Shown here piece by piece: positions 1 to 7,641 of a DNA stretch of 14,610 nucleotides. Within the stretch, counting starts at the first letter, position 1, and the number at the start of each line of letters is the position of its first letter. The translations under genes were made by a program, and so were the position numbers. The stretch comes from JBDSSS01 sp038224055 (GTDB taxonomy: Bacteria > Actinomycetota > Actinomycetes > Actinomycetales > Dermatophilaceae): the NCBI GenBank assembly GCA_038224055.1, contig JBBRGO010000057.1:1-14610 (forward strand). Reading direction: 5' to 3'. The notes under the pieces are model-generated. The model was not told the origin of the DNA. It did not search any database and saw nothing but the letters and a program-made list of their open reading frames with translations.

Positions 1-1788
1 GAACCACCCCAGACCGCGCAGGACGCGGCCGGACCGCTCTCCCACAAGGAGATCGTCACCATCCTCATCGGCCTGATGATGGGCATGTTCCTCGCCGCCC
101 TCGACCAGACCATCGTCGCCTCCGCGATGCGCGTCATCGCCGACGACCTCAACGACCTCGCCGGCCAGGCCTGGGTGACGACGGCCTACCTGATCACCGC
201 GACGATCACCACGCCGCTCTACGGCAAGCTCGGTGACATCTACGGGCGCAAGAAGCTCTTCCTCTTCGCCATCTCGATCTTCACGATCGGGTCGATGCTC
301 TGCACACTGGCGTGGTCGATTCCCTCCCTCGCCGCCTTCCGCGCGGTCCAGGGCATCGGCGCCGGCGGTCTCTTCTCGCTCGCGCTCGCCATCATCGGCG
401 ACATCGTGCCGCCTCGCGAGCGCGCCAAGTACCAGGGCTACTTCCTCGCCGTCTTCGGCACCTCGAGCGTGCTCGGCCCGGTCATCGGCGGCTTCTTCGC
501 CGGTCAGGACACCCTCTTCGGGATCACCGGCTGGCGCTGGGTCTTCCTCGTCAACGTGCCGATCGCCATCGCGGCCCTCTTCGTCGTGACCCGCACCCTG
601 CACCTCAGGCACAACCGCCTCGACCACCGCGTCGACTACTGGGGCGCGGTCAGCCTCTCCGTCGCCCTCGTGCCCCTGCTCATCGTCGCGGAGCAGGGTA
701 GGGACTGGGGCTGGGGATCGACCATCGCGATCACCTGCTACGCGATCGGCCTCGCGGGCATGGTGGCGTTCTTCCTCATCGAGCGGGCCATGGGCGAGGA
801 GGCCCTCATCCCGCTACGCCTGTTCGCCAACCGCACCGTCGGTGCGGCGTCGGTCGCGTCCGTCTTCATCGGCATGGGCATGTTCGGTGGTCTCGCCGCC
901 CTGCCCCTCTACCTCCAGATCGTCAAGGGCGCCTCGGCCACCCAGGCGGGTCTGATGCTGCTGCCGATGACGCTCGGCATCATGTCCGGCTCGATCTTCT
1001 CGGGTCAGCTGATCTCGCGCACCGGCCGCTACCGCGTCTTCCCGATCATCGGCGCCACCCTGCTCGTGCTCTCCCTCTTCGGGTTCCACTACGTCAACGC
1101 CGACACCGCGCTGTGGATGACGATGATCGGAATGTTCTTCTTCGGCGTCGGCCTCGGCTTCAACTTCCAGCCGCTGACGCTCGCCGTGCAAAATGCCGTC
1201 AACCGGCGGGACATGGGCGTGGCAACCTCGTCGGCCACCTTCACCCGCCAGATCGGTGGAACGCTCGGCACCGCGGTCTTCCTCTCGATCCTCTTCTCGC
1301 AGGCCGGCGCGCGGATCAGCGAGTCCTTCCAGTCGGCACGCACGTCGCCGGAGTTCCTGGCCGCCCTGGAGAACCCGACCGGGGGCAACGCCGCGGTCAA
1401 CCAGCAGTTCATCGACCGGATCCAGGCCTCCCAGCAGGCCGGTGGCAGCGGCATCGGCACGACGGCCCTGCAGGACAGCTCGTTCATCAACCAGCTCGAC
1501 CCGCGGCTGGCCCGGCCCTTCCTCGTCGGGTTCTCCGACGCGATGAGCACGGTCTTCCTCGTGGCCTCGGCCGTCCTCGTGCTGGCCCTCGTCGCGACGT
1601 TCTTCCTGCCCGCGGTGGAGCTGTCGAACGGCCCGGCCGCCCCGGCCGCCCCCGCCGTCCCTGCCGACGGCGACGCCGCCGACAAGGGCACCGAGGCCAG
1701 CCCGGAACCGGCAGGCCGCCAGCCCGTCACTGGTGCGACGGTCCGGTCCGCCGCAGACGACGGACCCTTCCCGGCGCCGGGCCGCTAG
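1..1788 (+). CDS. DHA2-family (EmrB/QacA-like) 14-TM MFS drug efflux permease, 5' end missing
   Basis: Proton-driven multidrug exporter of the inner membrane; the substrate cannot be read from sequence. The frame is already open at base 1 (first residues EPPQTAQDAAGPLSHKEIV), so the true start lies upstream; the ATG at 76 falls inside the first membrane helix. Visible hallmarks are the TM1 motif LDQTIVASAM (about 100-129), which keeps the intramembrane Asp typical of DHA2 exporters, motif A GKLGDIYGRK (223-252) after TM2, and the antiporter motif C region GTSSVLGPVIGG (457-492). Fourteen hydrophobic segments fit the family. The C-terminus is an Ala/Pro-rich, probably disordered tail (from about 1630). 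It is a paralogue of the exporter at 10305-12431. No regulator is visible, since the upstream flank is outside the window. It converges on the MFS gene at 1860-3059. Family certain, substrate unknown. Confidence 0.93.
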   Translation, partial: EPPQTAQDAAGPLSHKEIVTILIGLMMGMFLAALDQTIVASAMRVIADDLNDLAGQAWVTTAYLITATITTPLYGKLGDIYGRKKLFLFAISIFTIGSMLCTLAWSIPSLAAFRAVQGIGAGGLFSLALAIIGDIVPPRERAKYQGYFLAVFGTSSVLGPVIGGFFAGQDTLFGITGWRWVFLVNVPIAIAALFVVTRTLHLRHNRLDHRVDYWGAVSLSVALVPLLIVAEQGRDWGWGSTIAITCYAIGLAGMVAFFLIERAMGEEALIPLRLFANRTVGAASVASVFIGMGMFGGLAALPLYLQIVKGASATQAGLMLLPMTLGIMSGSIFSGQLISRTGRYRVFPIIGATLLVLSLFGFHYVNADTALWMTMIGMFFFGVGLGFNFQPLTLAVQNAVNRRDMGVATSSATFTRQIGGTLGTAVFLSILFSQAGARISESFQSARTSPEFLAALENPTGGNAAVNQQFIDRIQASQQAGGSGIGTTALQDSSFINQLDPRLARPFLVGFSDAMSTVFLVASAVLVLALVATFFLPAVELSNGPAAPAAPAVPADGDAADKGTEASPEPAGRQPVTGATVRSAADDGPFPAPGR

Positions 1789-1805
1789 CAGACCGGCCCC
1801 GGCCC

Positions 1806-1851
1806 GTGACGGTGCGCGCCCGCGAGACACCGCGAGGACGCGCTCCGTCAC
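1806..1851. terminator. Bidirectional terminator-like hairpin between convergent genes
   Basis: GTGACGG (1806-1812) pairs with CCGTCAC (1845-1851). After one T/T mismatch, GCGCG (1814-1818) pairs with CGCGC (1839-1843). A smaller CGCG/CGCG pair (1821-1824 with 1831-1834) can fold inside the loop. It fills the 71-base gap between two convergent transporter genes and could serve both strands. There is no T-tract on either side, so intrinsic termination is inferred from position and stem strength only. Confidence 0.6.
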
Positions 1852-1859
1852 GTCCGGCG

Positions 1860-3059
1860 TCAGCGGAGGTTGTGCAGCTCGCGGCGGGTGAGAAACGACC
1901 GCGTCCCGACGGCCATCAGGAAGGCGACGCCGCCCGCGACGACCGCCACGAGGTAGCCGGCTCTCGGACCGACCCGGTCGACGACCGCGCCCGACACCGC
2001 CGACCCGCTGGCGATCCCGATGATGAGCCCGGTGAGCACGATCGTCATCCCCTCGTTGAGCTGCGCCCGAGGCATGATCCGCTCGATGAGGTTCATCGTC
2101 GTGATGAGCGTCGGAGCGGTCGCCATCCCGGCGAAGAGCATCAGGAGTGCGAGGACCCAGAGGTTGCCCGCAAAGATGACCGGTGACTCGAGCACGGCCA
2201 TGCCGAGCGTGCCGACCAGCAGCAGCTTGATGAGGTTGCGACGGTGCGAGTAGTGCCCGAACACGAGGCCGGAGAGCGCGGAGCCGACGGCATAGAGCGC
2301 AAGGATCGGCCCGGCGGCGTTCTTGTGGCCGTCGGCCTCGGCCACGGCCAGGGTCACCACCTCGTTCACCCCGAAGATCGCGCCGGTCATCACCATGATG
2401 AGGGCGAGCGGCACGAGGCCGGGCACCCGGTGCGCGTGACCGACGGGACGCTCGTGGTGCGGTACGACCGGCGGCTCCGTGGACCGCGCCGAGATGAAGA
2501 TGAGGACGCCGACCGTGTAGGCGAGCAGGGCGCAGACGAAGCCGGCCTCGGGGAAGAGCGAGGTGGCCAGCCAGATCGCGAGGACCGGGCCGATGACGAA
2601 GGTGACCTCCTCCATCACCTGCTCGAAGGACATCGCGGTGTGCAGGCGACGTGGGTCGGCGGCGAAGATGTGTGACCAGCGGGCCCGGGCCATGGTCCCG
2701 AGGTTGGGGATCGCCCCACAGAGTGGGAAGGTCACGAAGAGCACCCAGGAGGGCCAGTCCTCGAGGGAGGCGAGGATCGTCATGACGGCCCAGAACCCCG
2801 ACCAGAGGAAGAAGGGGATGGCGATCCGGCGCTGCCCGAAACGGTCCACGAGCCGGCCGAGGAAGGGTGCGAACAGGGCGAGCGCGACCATCCCGACGGC
2901 GAGCACCGCCCCCGCGAGCTCGTAGGAGCCGCGGCGGGCGGCGATCATCGCGACGAGCGCGACCCCGAACATCGACCCCGCGGTCCGCGCGATGAGCCCG
3001 CCGGTGATGAACACCCGGGCCCCCGGCACCTCGAAGAGGGGTCGGTAGGACGTGAGCAC
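1860..3059 (-). CDS. MFS transporter, 12-TM type, substrate unknown
   Basis: Major facilitator superfamily membrane protein of 399 residues, the usual size for a 12-helix carrier. Motif A is GRLVDRFGQRR (residues 68-78) in the loop after TM2. The second half has a weaker copy around GHYSHRRN. A hydrophilic central loop rich in His and Pro (VVPHHERPVGHAH) separates the two six-helix halves. The start is GTG at 3059, preceded by GAGGA about 8 bases upstream; no better in-frame start is seen. The gene follows the crotonase gene on the same strand after 107 bases and may be the last gene of that transcript, or have its own promoter, which I could not identify. Its relation to the acyl-CoA genes (uptake or export of a substrate) is only positional. 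It is not closely similar to the two DHA2 exporters in the window. Confidence 0.88.
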   Translation of the reverse strand: MLTSYRPLFEVPGARVFITGGLIARTAGSMFGVALVAMIAARRGSYELAGAVLAVGMVALALFAPFLGRLVDRFGQRRIAIPFFLWSGFWAVMTILASLEDWPSWVLFVTFPLCGAIPNLGTMARARWSHIFAADPRRLHTAMSFEQVMEEVTFVIGPVLAIWLATSLFPEAGFVCALLAYTVGVLIFISARSTEPPVVPHHERPVGHAHRVPGLVPLALIMVMTGAIFGVNEVVTLAVAEADGHKNAAGPILALYAVGSALSGLVFGHYSHRRNLIKLLLVGTLGMAVLESPVIFAGNLWVLALLMLFAGMATAPTLITTMNLIERIMPRAQLNEGMTIVLTGLIIGIASGSAVSGAVVDRVGPRAGYLVAVVAGGVAFLMAVGTRSFLTRRELHNLR

Positions 3060-3134
3060 GGCGAATCCTCAGGCGCTGGGAAATAGGGTCAACCCGCTCA
3101 TCCTGCCACCCCCGACGCGGTCACCCTTCCGCCG

Positions 3135-3152
3135 CCCCGCCCCGCCCCGCCC
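3135..3152 (-). other. Four-tract G-quadruplex motif in the 3' region of the crotonase gene
   Basis: The plus strand reads as four C-tracts (3135-3138, 3140-3143, 3145-3148, 3150-3152), each separated by a single G. The minus strand, which is also the mRNA strand here, therefore carries four G-tracts of 3-4 with one-base loops, the most stable class of predicted G-quadruplex. It lies 15 bases past the crotonase stop codon and about 75 bases before the MFS start. A role in transcript ends or in expression of the MFS gene is inference. Confidence 0.55.
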
Positions 3153-3166
3153 GGCCGCGGGTCGCG

Positions 3167-3904
3167 TCAGTCCGAGTGCTTGCGCCGCAGCGACCACATC
3201 TGGGGCGAGCGCTCCAGCTCGACCGCGACGTCCCAGGCCATCCCGCCGGGAGCGGTCTCCCGGCGGAAGCTCGCCACGGCCCGTCGGGCCAGCGCCGGGT
3301 CCTTCGCGACGCGCCCGGCCAACGCCAGCGCTCGCTCCTGCACGTCGCTGTCGTCGTATGCCGCCCACGCCAGGCCCAGCGCGACCGCGCGGTCGCCGTC
3401 GACCTCGTCCCCGAAGAGCCCGAGAGCAGCGGCCGCCTCCCGGCCGGCCACCCGGTTGAGGAGGGTGAAGTGCCCGCCACCGGGGTGGATACCGATCTGG
3501 GCGAAGCCGGGCAGGAGGCGGGCCGTGCGCGAGACGATGCGCAGGTCGGTGGCGAGAGCGAGGTTGAGGCCGGCCCCGACCGCGGCGCCCCGGACGGCCG
3601 CGATCGTGGGGACGCCGATGGATCCGATGGTGGTGAACGCGGCATACACCGTCTCGAGGTTGCGGTAGGCCTCGTCCTCGACGGGGTCGCGGCCAGTGTC
3701 GGCGAGGACGCTGCGCACGGCGCCGGCGCAGAAGTGGGAGCCGCCGGTGACGACGACCGCGCCCACCTCGGCGTCGGCGTCTGCGGTGCGCGCGGCCTCG
3801 ATCAGCTCCTGCGACATCTCGACCGACAGGGCGTTGCGCCGGGCGGGGGCATCGAGCGTGATGAGGGCGACGCCGTCCTCGACGTCATAGCGGACCTCGG
3901 TCAT
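3167..3904 (-). CDS. Enoyl-CoA hydratase/isomerase (crotonase) family protein lacking both hydratase glutamates
   Basis: Soluble crotonase-fold protein of 245 residues that should bind an acyl-CoA thioester. The two oxyanion-hole segments are present: HFCAGA (57-62) and GAAVGAG (106-112). The two catalytic glutamates of true enoyl-CoA hydratases are not. The Pro-Glu position before the I-G-x-x-P-G-G-G segment (137-144) is Pro132-Gly133. The second Glu, six residues after the Gly of the Gly-Arg/Lys turn, aligns with Ala160. Classical hydration by a Glu pair is therefore unlikely; an isomerase, thioesterase, lyase or acyl-CoA-binding role is possible. ATG 3904 is chosen because a strong AAGGAG lies 7 bases upstream. 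The gene follows the two acyl-CoA dehydrogenase genes on the same strand after a 100-base gap containing a nested inverted repeat. Family call firm, reaction not assigned. Confidence 0.88.
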   Translation of the reverse strand: MTEVRYDVEDGVALITLDAPARRNALSVEMSQELIEAARTADADAEVGAVVVTGGSHFCAGAVRSVLADTGRDPVEDEAYRNLETVYAAFTTIGSIGVPTIAAVRGAAVGAGLNLALATDLRIVSRTARLLPGFAQIGIHPGGGHFTLLNRVAGREAAAALGLFGDEVDGDRAVALGLAWAAYDDSDVQERALALAGRVAKDPALARRAVASFRRETAPGGMAWDVAVELERSPQMWSLRRKHSD

Positions 3905-3911
3905 CGGGAAT

Positions 3912-3917
3912 CTCCTT
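3912..3917 (-). promoter_or_regulatory. Shine-Dalgarno site AAGGAG of the crotonase gene
   Basis: AAGGAG on the minus strand, 7 bases before ATG 3904. It is the clearest ribosome binding site in the window and fixes this start against an in-frame GTG at 3946. Confidence 0.8.
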
Positions 3918-3925
3918 GGTTGGCA

Positions 3926-3978
3926 CCGGTTCCAGGTGATCTCCACCCGTCACGGGTTCCGGGATCACCTCGAACCGG
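3926..3978. repeat. Nested inverted repeat upstream of the crotonase gene
   Basis: The left arm CCGGTTC-c-AGGTGATC (3926-3941) and right arm GATCACCT-c-GAACCGG (3963-3978) are complementary at 15 of 16 positions, with one C/C mismatch. Inside the 21-base loop, ACCCG (3945-3949) and CGGGT (3953-3957) form a second hairpin with loop TCA. It occupies the gap between the second acyl-CoA dehydrogenase stop and the crotonase ribosome binding site. It could be an mRNA structure ending or stabilising the upstream message, or a paired operator for an acyl-CoA-responsive regulator; the sequence does not decide. Confidence 0.65.
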
Positions 3979-4004
3979 GTGGGTGGGTAGTGGTCGGGGC
4001 AGGG

Positions 4005-5072
4005 TCACCGGGGTGCGCTGGCCCGGCCCGTCGTGATGAGCGTCCAGAGCCGGTCGTGCCCGGCCGAGGTGGCGAGCGCCGTGAGCGTCTCGTCCCAGTC
4101 CTGGAGGGAGCCGTACTCACTCCGTCTCGCGAGGATCGGGCGGGTCAGGGTGTGCAGCTCGTGCTCGAGGGTCGTGCCGATCGCACCGAGGACCTGGTGC
4201 GACCCGCGGACGACGACCGACGCCGCATGTCCGACGCACGACTTGGCAACCGCCACGGCGAAGAGCATGCCCGGGTCGGTCCAGTCCGAGGCGGCGGCCT
4301 TCGCAACGGCGGCGTCGGTCGCGGCCCGGGCGAGCGCGGTCTCGGAGGCGATGTCGGCGACGAGGTGCTGGACCGCTTGGAAACGCCCGATGGGGCGACC
4401 GAACTGGGTGCGGGCGTTGGCGTGGTCGAGCACGATCTCGACGACCCGCTCCATCCCGCCGACGACCTGGGCGCACCGGGCGAGGGCACCGCGGAGGTGG
4501 AACTGCTCGCCGACCTCGTGCGTGACGACGGTCCCCACCTCGAGGTCGTCGAGGTCGAACTCGACGGCGTCGCTCGGCACGCCCGCAACGTTGCGGCCGA
4601 GCTCGATGCCGACCCGCGAGGCCGGGACGTCGGCGACCCGCCACTGGTCGCGGTCCTCCCAGAGCGCGACGATCGACGACGCCTCGCGGGCCCAGGTCAC
4701 GTTGATCGCCATCCCCGACGGGTCGGGGCGGCAGACCGTCCGCAGCGCTCCGTCGTTGGGCAGGGCGGCCGCCTCGAGCAGCCAGGCCCCGAGCACGTCG
4801 TGCTCGGCGATCGGCACGGGCGCGGCCGCGGCGGCCGAGAGGGAGAGCAGCGCCGCCGCCTCGAGCCAGCTCGCCCCGCTCCCCCCGCTCTCCTCGGAGG
4901 CACTGAGCCGGGTCAGCCCGAGGGCCTCGAGACGGGCCCACAGGTCGATGTCGAGCTCGAGCATCGCCTGCGGGGCAGGACGAGCGGCCCGGTAGGTGGC
5001 GAAGAGGTCGGTGAGCAGGGCGACGACGTCGGGGTCGGGGGTCGCCGTGCGGACGAGCCGTTCGGCGGTCAT
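4005..5072 (-). CDS. Acyl-CoA dehydrogenase-like protein, likely second subunit of a heteromeric enzyme
   Basis: A 355-residue member of the acyl-CoA dehydrogenase family. The C-terminal helical domain is recognisable: RTQFGRPIGRFQ (221-232) is the conserved flavin-contacting helix start, and HQVLGAIGTTLEHELH (292-307) is the family signature near the C-terminus. The middle beta domain lacks the usual flavin-binding motif (S/T)EPxxGSD, and the N-terminus is short and alanine-rich. I see no obvious catalytic glutamate. In heterotetrameric (alpha2beta2) actinobacterial acyl-CoA dehydrogenases one subunit is degenerate in this way and pairs with a catalytic one, here the gene immediately upstream. 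ATG 5072 is chosen because its A is the last base of the upstream stop (TGATG), a classic translational coupling. The open frame continues further 5', but that part overlaps the upstream gene and is not family-like. Confidence 0.87.
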   Translation of the reverse strand: MTAERLVRTATPDPDVVALLTDLFATYRAARPAPQAMLELDIDLWARLEALGLTRLSASEESGGSGASWLEAAALLSLSAAAAAPVPIAEHDVLGAWLLEAAALPNDGALRTVCRPDPSGMAINVTWAREASSIVALWEDRDQWRVADVPASRVGIELGRNVAGVPSDAVEFDLDDLEVGTVVTHEVGEQFHLRGALARCAQVVGGMERVVEIVLDHANARTQFGRPIGRFQAVQHLVADIASETALARAATDAAVAKAAASDWTDPGMLFAVAVAKSCVGHAASVVVRGSHQVLGAIGTTLEHELHTLTRPILARRSEYGSLQDWDETLTALATSAGHDRLWTLITTGRASAPR

Positions 5073-6223
5073 CAGCGCATCCCCAGCCCGCGGGCGATGA
5101 CCCCGCGGAGGATCTCGTTGGTGCCCCCGCGCAGGGTGAAGCCGGGCCGTTGGAGGACCGCGGCGTGCAGCAGGGTGAAGAGGTCGTCGTCGACGGTCCA
5201 CCCGGTGGTGGTCAGCCTGTCGACGTCGTCCGCGATGTCCCCCTCCCCGGTCGTGCCGAGGACCTTGACGACTGCGGCGGCAGTGTCCGCGTCCTCCCCG
5301 TCCTCGAGGGCACTCGCCACGGCGAACGACATCTGCCGGAGGGCGGCGATGCGCGCCACGTGGCGGCCGAGCCCCGTGTCGAGCGGGAGGCGGCCGTCGT
5401 CCATCGCTGACGCAGCGGCCGCGAGGAGCTGGTAGGTCGACAGGATCCGCTCGGGACCGCTCCGCTCGTGGGCGAGCTCGGAGGTCACCTGCTCCCACCC
5501 CGACCCGATCTCGCCGAGCACCCTGTCGTCGGGGATGACGACGCCGTCGAGGTGGACCTCGTTGAAGTGGTGGTCACCCCCCATCGAGATGATCGGGCTG
5601 ATCTGGACCGCGGGGTCGTGCAGGTCGACGATGAACTGGCTCAGGCCGTCGTGGCGGTGGGCCGTGTCGAGCGGCGCCGACCGGGCCAGCGCGAAGAAGG
5701 CATCGGCCTGATGGGCACCCGAGGTCCAGACCTTGGTGCCGGCGAGGCGCCACCCCCCGTCGACCCGCTCGGCCCGGGTGCGGACGCTCGCGAGGTCGGA
5801 GCCGGAGTCGGGCTCGCTCATCCCGATGCCGAAGGTCACCTCGCCCCGGCTGATACCCGGCAGGAAGGCCTGCTTCTGCTCCTCCGTGCCGTAGCGCAGC
5901 AGAGAGGGTCCGATCTGCCGCTCGGCGATCCAGTGAGCGGCAACGGGCGCCCCGGCGACGAGCAGCTCCTCGGTGACGACGTACCGCTCGAGGTAGGTGC
6001 GGCCCTGTCCGCCGTACTCCCTCGGGATGACCATCCCGAGCCAGCCGCGGGCCGCGAGCTCACGGGTGAAGTCACGGTCCCAGCGGGTCAGCCACGTGTC
6101 GACGTGAGGCACGAAGACGCCCGCGGACACCTGCTCGGCGAGGAAGGCCCGGACCTCGAGCCGCAGTGCGGTGAGGGCGGGCTGCTCGGTGACGACGCGC
6201 GGGACGAGGGGGGTCGCGCTCAC
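5072..6223 (-). CDS. Acyl-CoA dehydrogenase, likely catalytic partner
   Basis: FAD enzyme of 383 residues expected to introduce the alpha-beta double bond into an acyl-CoA. The N-terminal helical domain contains MVIPREYGGQGR (64-75). The beta domain carries the flavin/substrate motif GIGMSEPDSGSD (132-143) and WRLAGTKVWTSGA (158-170). The C-terminal GGTNEILR (366-373) corresponds to the YEGTxxIxR motif of short/medium-chain enzymes, but its catalytic Glu is replaced by Gly366. The alternative base position used by isovaleryl- and long-chain-type enzymes may be Glu253 in AHERSGPER (251-259). The start is GTG at 6223 with AAGGTGA about 9 bases upstream. It follows the Nramp gene on the same strand after 84 bases and overlaps the next gene by one base. 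The substrate is unknown; steroid, branched-chain or other bulky acyl-CoAs are known for such paired enzymes. Confidence 0.92.
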   Translation of the reverse strand: MSATPLVPRVVTEQPALTALRLEVRAFLAEQVSAGVFVPHVDTWLTRWDRDFTRELAARGWLGMVIPREYGGQGRTYLERYVVTEELLVAGAPVAAHWIAERQIGPSLLRYGTEEQKQAFLPGISRGEVTFGIGMSEPDSGSDLASVRTRAERVDGGWRLAGTKVWTSGAHQADAFFALARSAPLDTAHRHDGLSQFIVDLHDPAVQISPIISMGGDHHFNEVHLDGVVIPDDRVLGEIGSGWEQVTSELAHERSGPERILSTYQLLAAAASAMDDGRLPLDTGLGRHVARIAALRQMSFAVASALEDGEDADTAAAVVKVLGTTGEGDIADDVDRLTTTGWTVDDDLFTLLHAAVLQRPGFTLRGGTNEILRGVIARGLGMR

Positions 6224-6307
6224 GGGGCTGCGTCACCTTCTTCGGTCGGCTGGCTTGCCCGGCCACTCTCCCACAGCCGCCCTTGCTGCCGTATGCCGCT
6301 CGAGGGA

Positions 6308-7582
6308 TCAGGCTCCGGCCACGACGAGGTACGTGCAGAGGCCGACGATGACCGCGGTGATGACCCAGGCGGTCGCCGTCGTGAGCTGCCGGTTGGTGAG
6401 CACGCCCATGAGGCGCCGGTCCCGGGTGAAGAGCAGCAGCGGCACGAGCGTGCCGGGCAGCGCGAAGCTGAGCACGACCTGGCTCCACACGAGCGCGCTC
6501 GTCGGCTCGACCCCGAGACCGAGGATGACGAGGGCGGGCACGACGGCGAGCATCCGCCGCAGCAGGGGCGGGATCGGCCGACGCCCGAAGCCCTCCATGA
6601 CGACGTCGCCGGTCTGGACGCCGACGAGGGTCGAGGCGAGGCCCGAGGCGAGGAGCGCCACGGCGAGCATCGTCGCGGCGATCTGCCCCGACTGCGCACC
6701 GAGGGCCGCCCACGCGGTCTCGATGCTCGCGCCGGCTTCGGCCGGGAGCGCCGCCGCGAAGACGACGAGGCTCACGTTGGCCGCTCCGGCGATCGTCATC
6801 GCGAGGACGACGCTGCGCACGGTCTGGCGGCCACTGCGGAGCCGGGCCGCTCGCGTCCCGCCGTGCCCGACGTAGGTGCCCGGGTCGGCGCCGACCTCAC
6901 GCCCCCGCGAGGCGGCCGAGTGGAAGTGCAGCGCGTGCGGCATCACCGTCGCTCCGACGATGCCGACCGCGAGGAGGGCGCCCGAGCCGTCGAGCCGTCC
7001 GGGCACGACGGAGCGGAGCAGCGCCACCCGGTCGACGTCGGCGATGAGCACCTGCCAGAGCAGCGAACCGATGATGACGACGAGCAGCACGAGCACGACC
7101 GACTCGAAGTGGCTCCGGCCTCTGACCTTGAGCGCGAGGACGACGAGGCTGAAGGCGGTGACGCACACGGCGCCCACGGTGAGCGGCATACCGAAGAGGA
7201 GCTTGAGGGCGATGGCGCCCCCGACGATCTCGGCGAGGTCGGTCATCACGACGACGACCTCGGCCTGGGCCCACAGGAGCACGCGTCCCGCGCCGGGATA
7301 CCGCTCCGAGCTCAGCTCGGCGAGGCTGCGTCCGGTCGCCATCCCCAGCTTGGCCGCGAGGTACTGGATAACCATCGCCGAGCAGCTGGCGAAGACGACC
7401 ACCCAGACGAGGGCGTAGCCGTGCTCGGCGCCCGCTGTGATGTTGACCCCGAAGTTGCCGGGGTCGAGATAGGCGATGGCGGCGAGGAGCGCGGGGACGA
7501 GCGTGCGCACCCCGACGTGCCGACGAGGCGGCGCGTCACCGTCGGGTGACGCCGCCTGCACCTCCGTCGTCCGCTCCGCCAT
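6308..7582 (-). CDS. Nramp-family divalent metal (Mn2+/Fe2+) transporter
   Basis: Proton-coupled divalent metal importer of the cytoplasmic membrane, 424 residues with about 11 hydrophobic helices. The TM1 metal-site motif DPGN is at 40-43. In TM6, GATVMPH (210-216) contains the Ala and Met (Ala211, Met214) that with Asp40 and Asn43 form the Nramp metal site; the Met is the feature that favours Mn2+ and Fe2+ over Ca2+ and Mg2+. The loop GRSLAELSSERYPG (84-97) after TM2 is also typical. ATG 7582 is chosen because the preceding Arg/Pro-rich frame is not family-like. The ribosome binding site is weak, and a GTG seven codons upstream is an alternative. It lies 64 bases behind the 489-residue unknown gene on the same strand. 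No metal-responsive operator (MntR- or DtxR-like) is evident. Probable mntH equivalent; symbol withheld because orthology cannot be tested here. Confidence 0.93.
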   Translation of the reverse strand: MAERTTEVQAASPDGDAPPRRHVGVRTLVPALLAAIAYLDPGNFGVNITAGAEHGYALVWVVVFASCSAMVIQYLAAKLGMATGRSLAELSSERYPGAGRVLLWAQAEVVVVMTDLAEIVGGAIALKLLFGMPLTVGAVCVTAFSLVVLALKVRGRSHFESVVLVLLVVIIGSLLWQVLIADVDRVALLRSVVPGRLDGSGALLAVGIVGATVMPHALHFHSAASRGREVGADPGTYVGHGGTRAARLRSGRQTVRSVVLAMTIAGAANVSLVVFAAALPAEAGASIETAWAALGAQSGQIAATMLAVALLASGLASTLVGVQTGDVVMEGFGRRPIPPLLRRMLAVVPALVILGLGVEPTSALVWSQVVLSFALPGTLVPLLLFTRDRRLMGVLTNRQLTTATAWVITAVIVGLCTYLVVAGA

Positions 7583-7641
7583 GGGCACAGCATCGCTGCT
7601 CACCCCGTGGTGGCGCCAGCGGATGGATCGGATTGAGACGC

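Noticed and set aside
814..1851. A 345-codon open frame on the minus strand
   Set aside because: Antisense shadow of the first DHA2 exporter; low-complexity translation.
3064..3092. Promoter for the MFS gene (TTGACC as -35, AGGATT as -10, minus strand)
   Set aside because: The -10 candidate lacks the conserved A at position 2 and is better explained as the ribosome binding site.
3905..3946. Longer crotonase protein from GTG 3946
   Set aside because: The extra 14 residues are encoded by the inverted repeat and ribosome binding site. ATG 3904 has AAGGAG at ideal spacing.
3936..5435. A 499-codon open frame on the plus strand
   Set aside because: Antisense to the two acyl-CoA dehydrogenase genes, with no family-like sequence and biased composition.
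5073..5498. N-terminal extension of the second acyl-CoA dehydrogenase
   Set aside because: It would overlap the upstream dehydrogenase by over 400 bases with non-family, Arg-rich sequence; the TGATG overlap gives a better start.
6210..6220. Nramp TM6 MPHA as an unusual site loss
   Set aside because: The residue after MPH varies among Nramp proteins; the metal-binding Ala and Met are kept, so nothing odd follows.
5468..7549. A 693-codon open frame on the plus strand
   Set aside because: It lies antisense to the acyl-CoA dehydrogenase and Nramp genes. The translation is a low-complexity Arg/Asp/Gly/His mixture typical of the opposite strand of GC-rich genes, while both minus-strand genes have clear family motifs.
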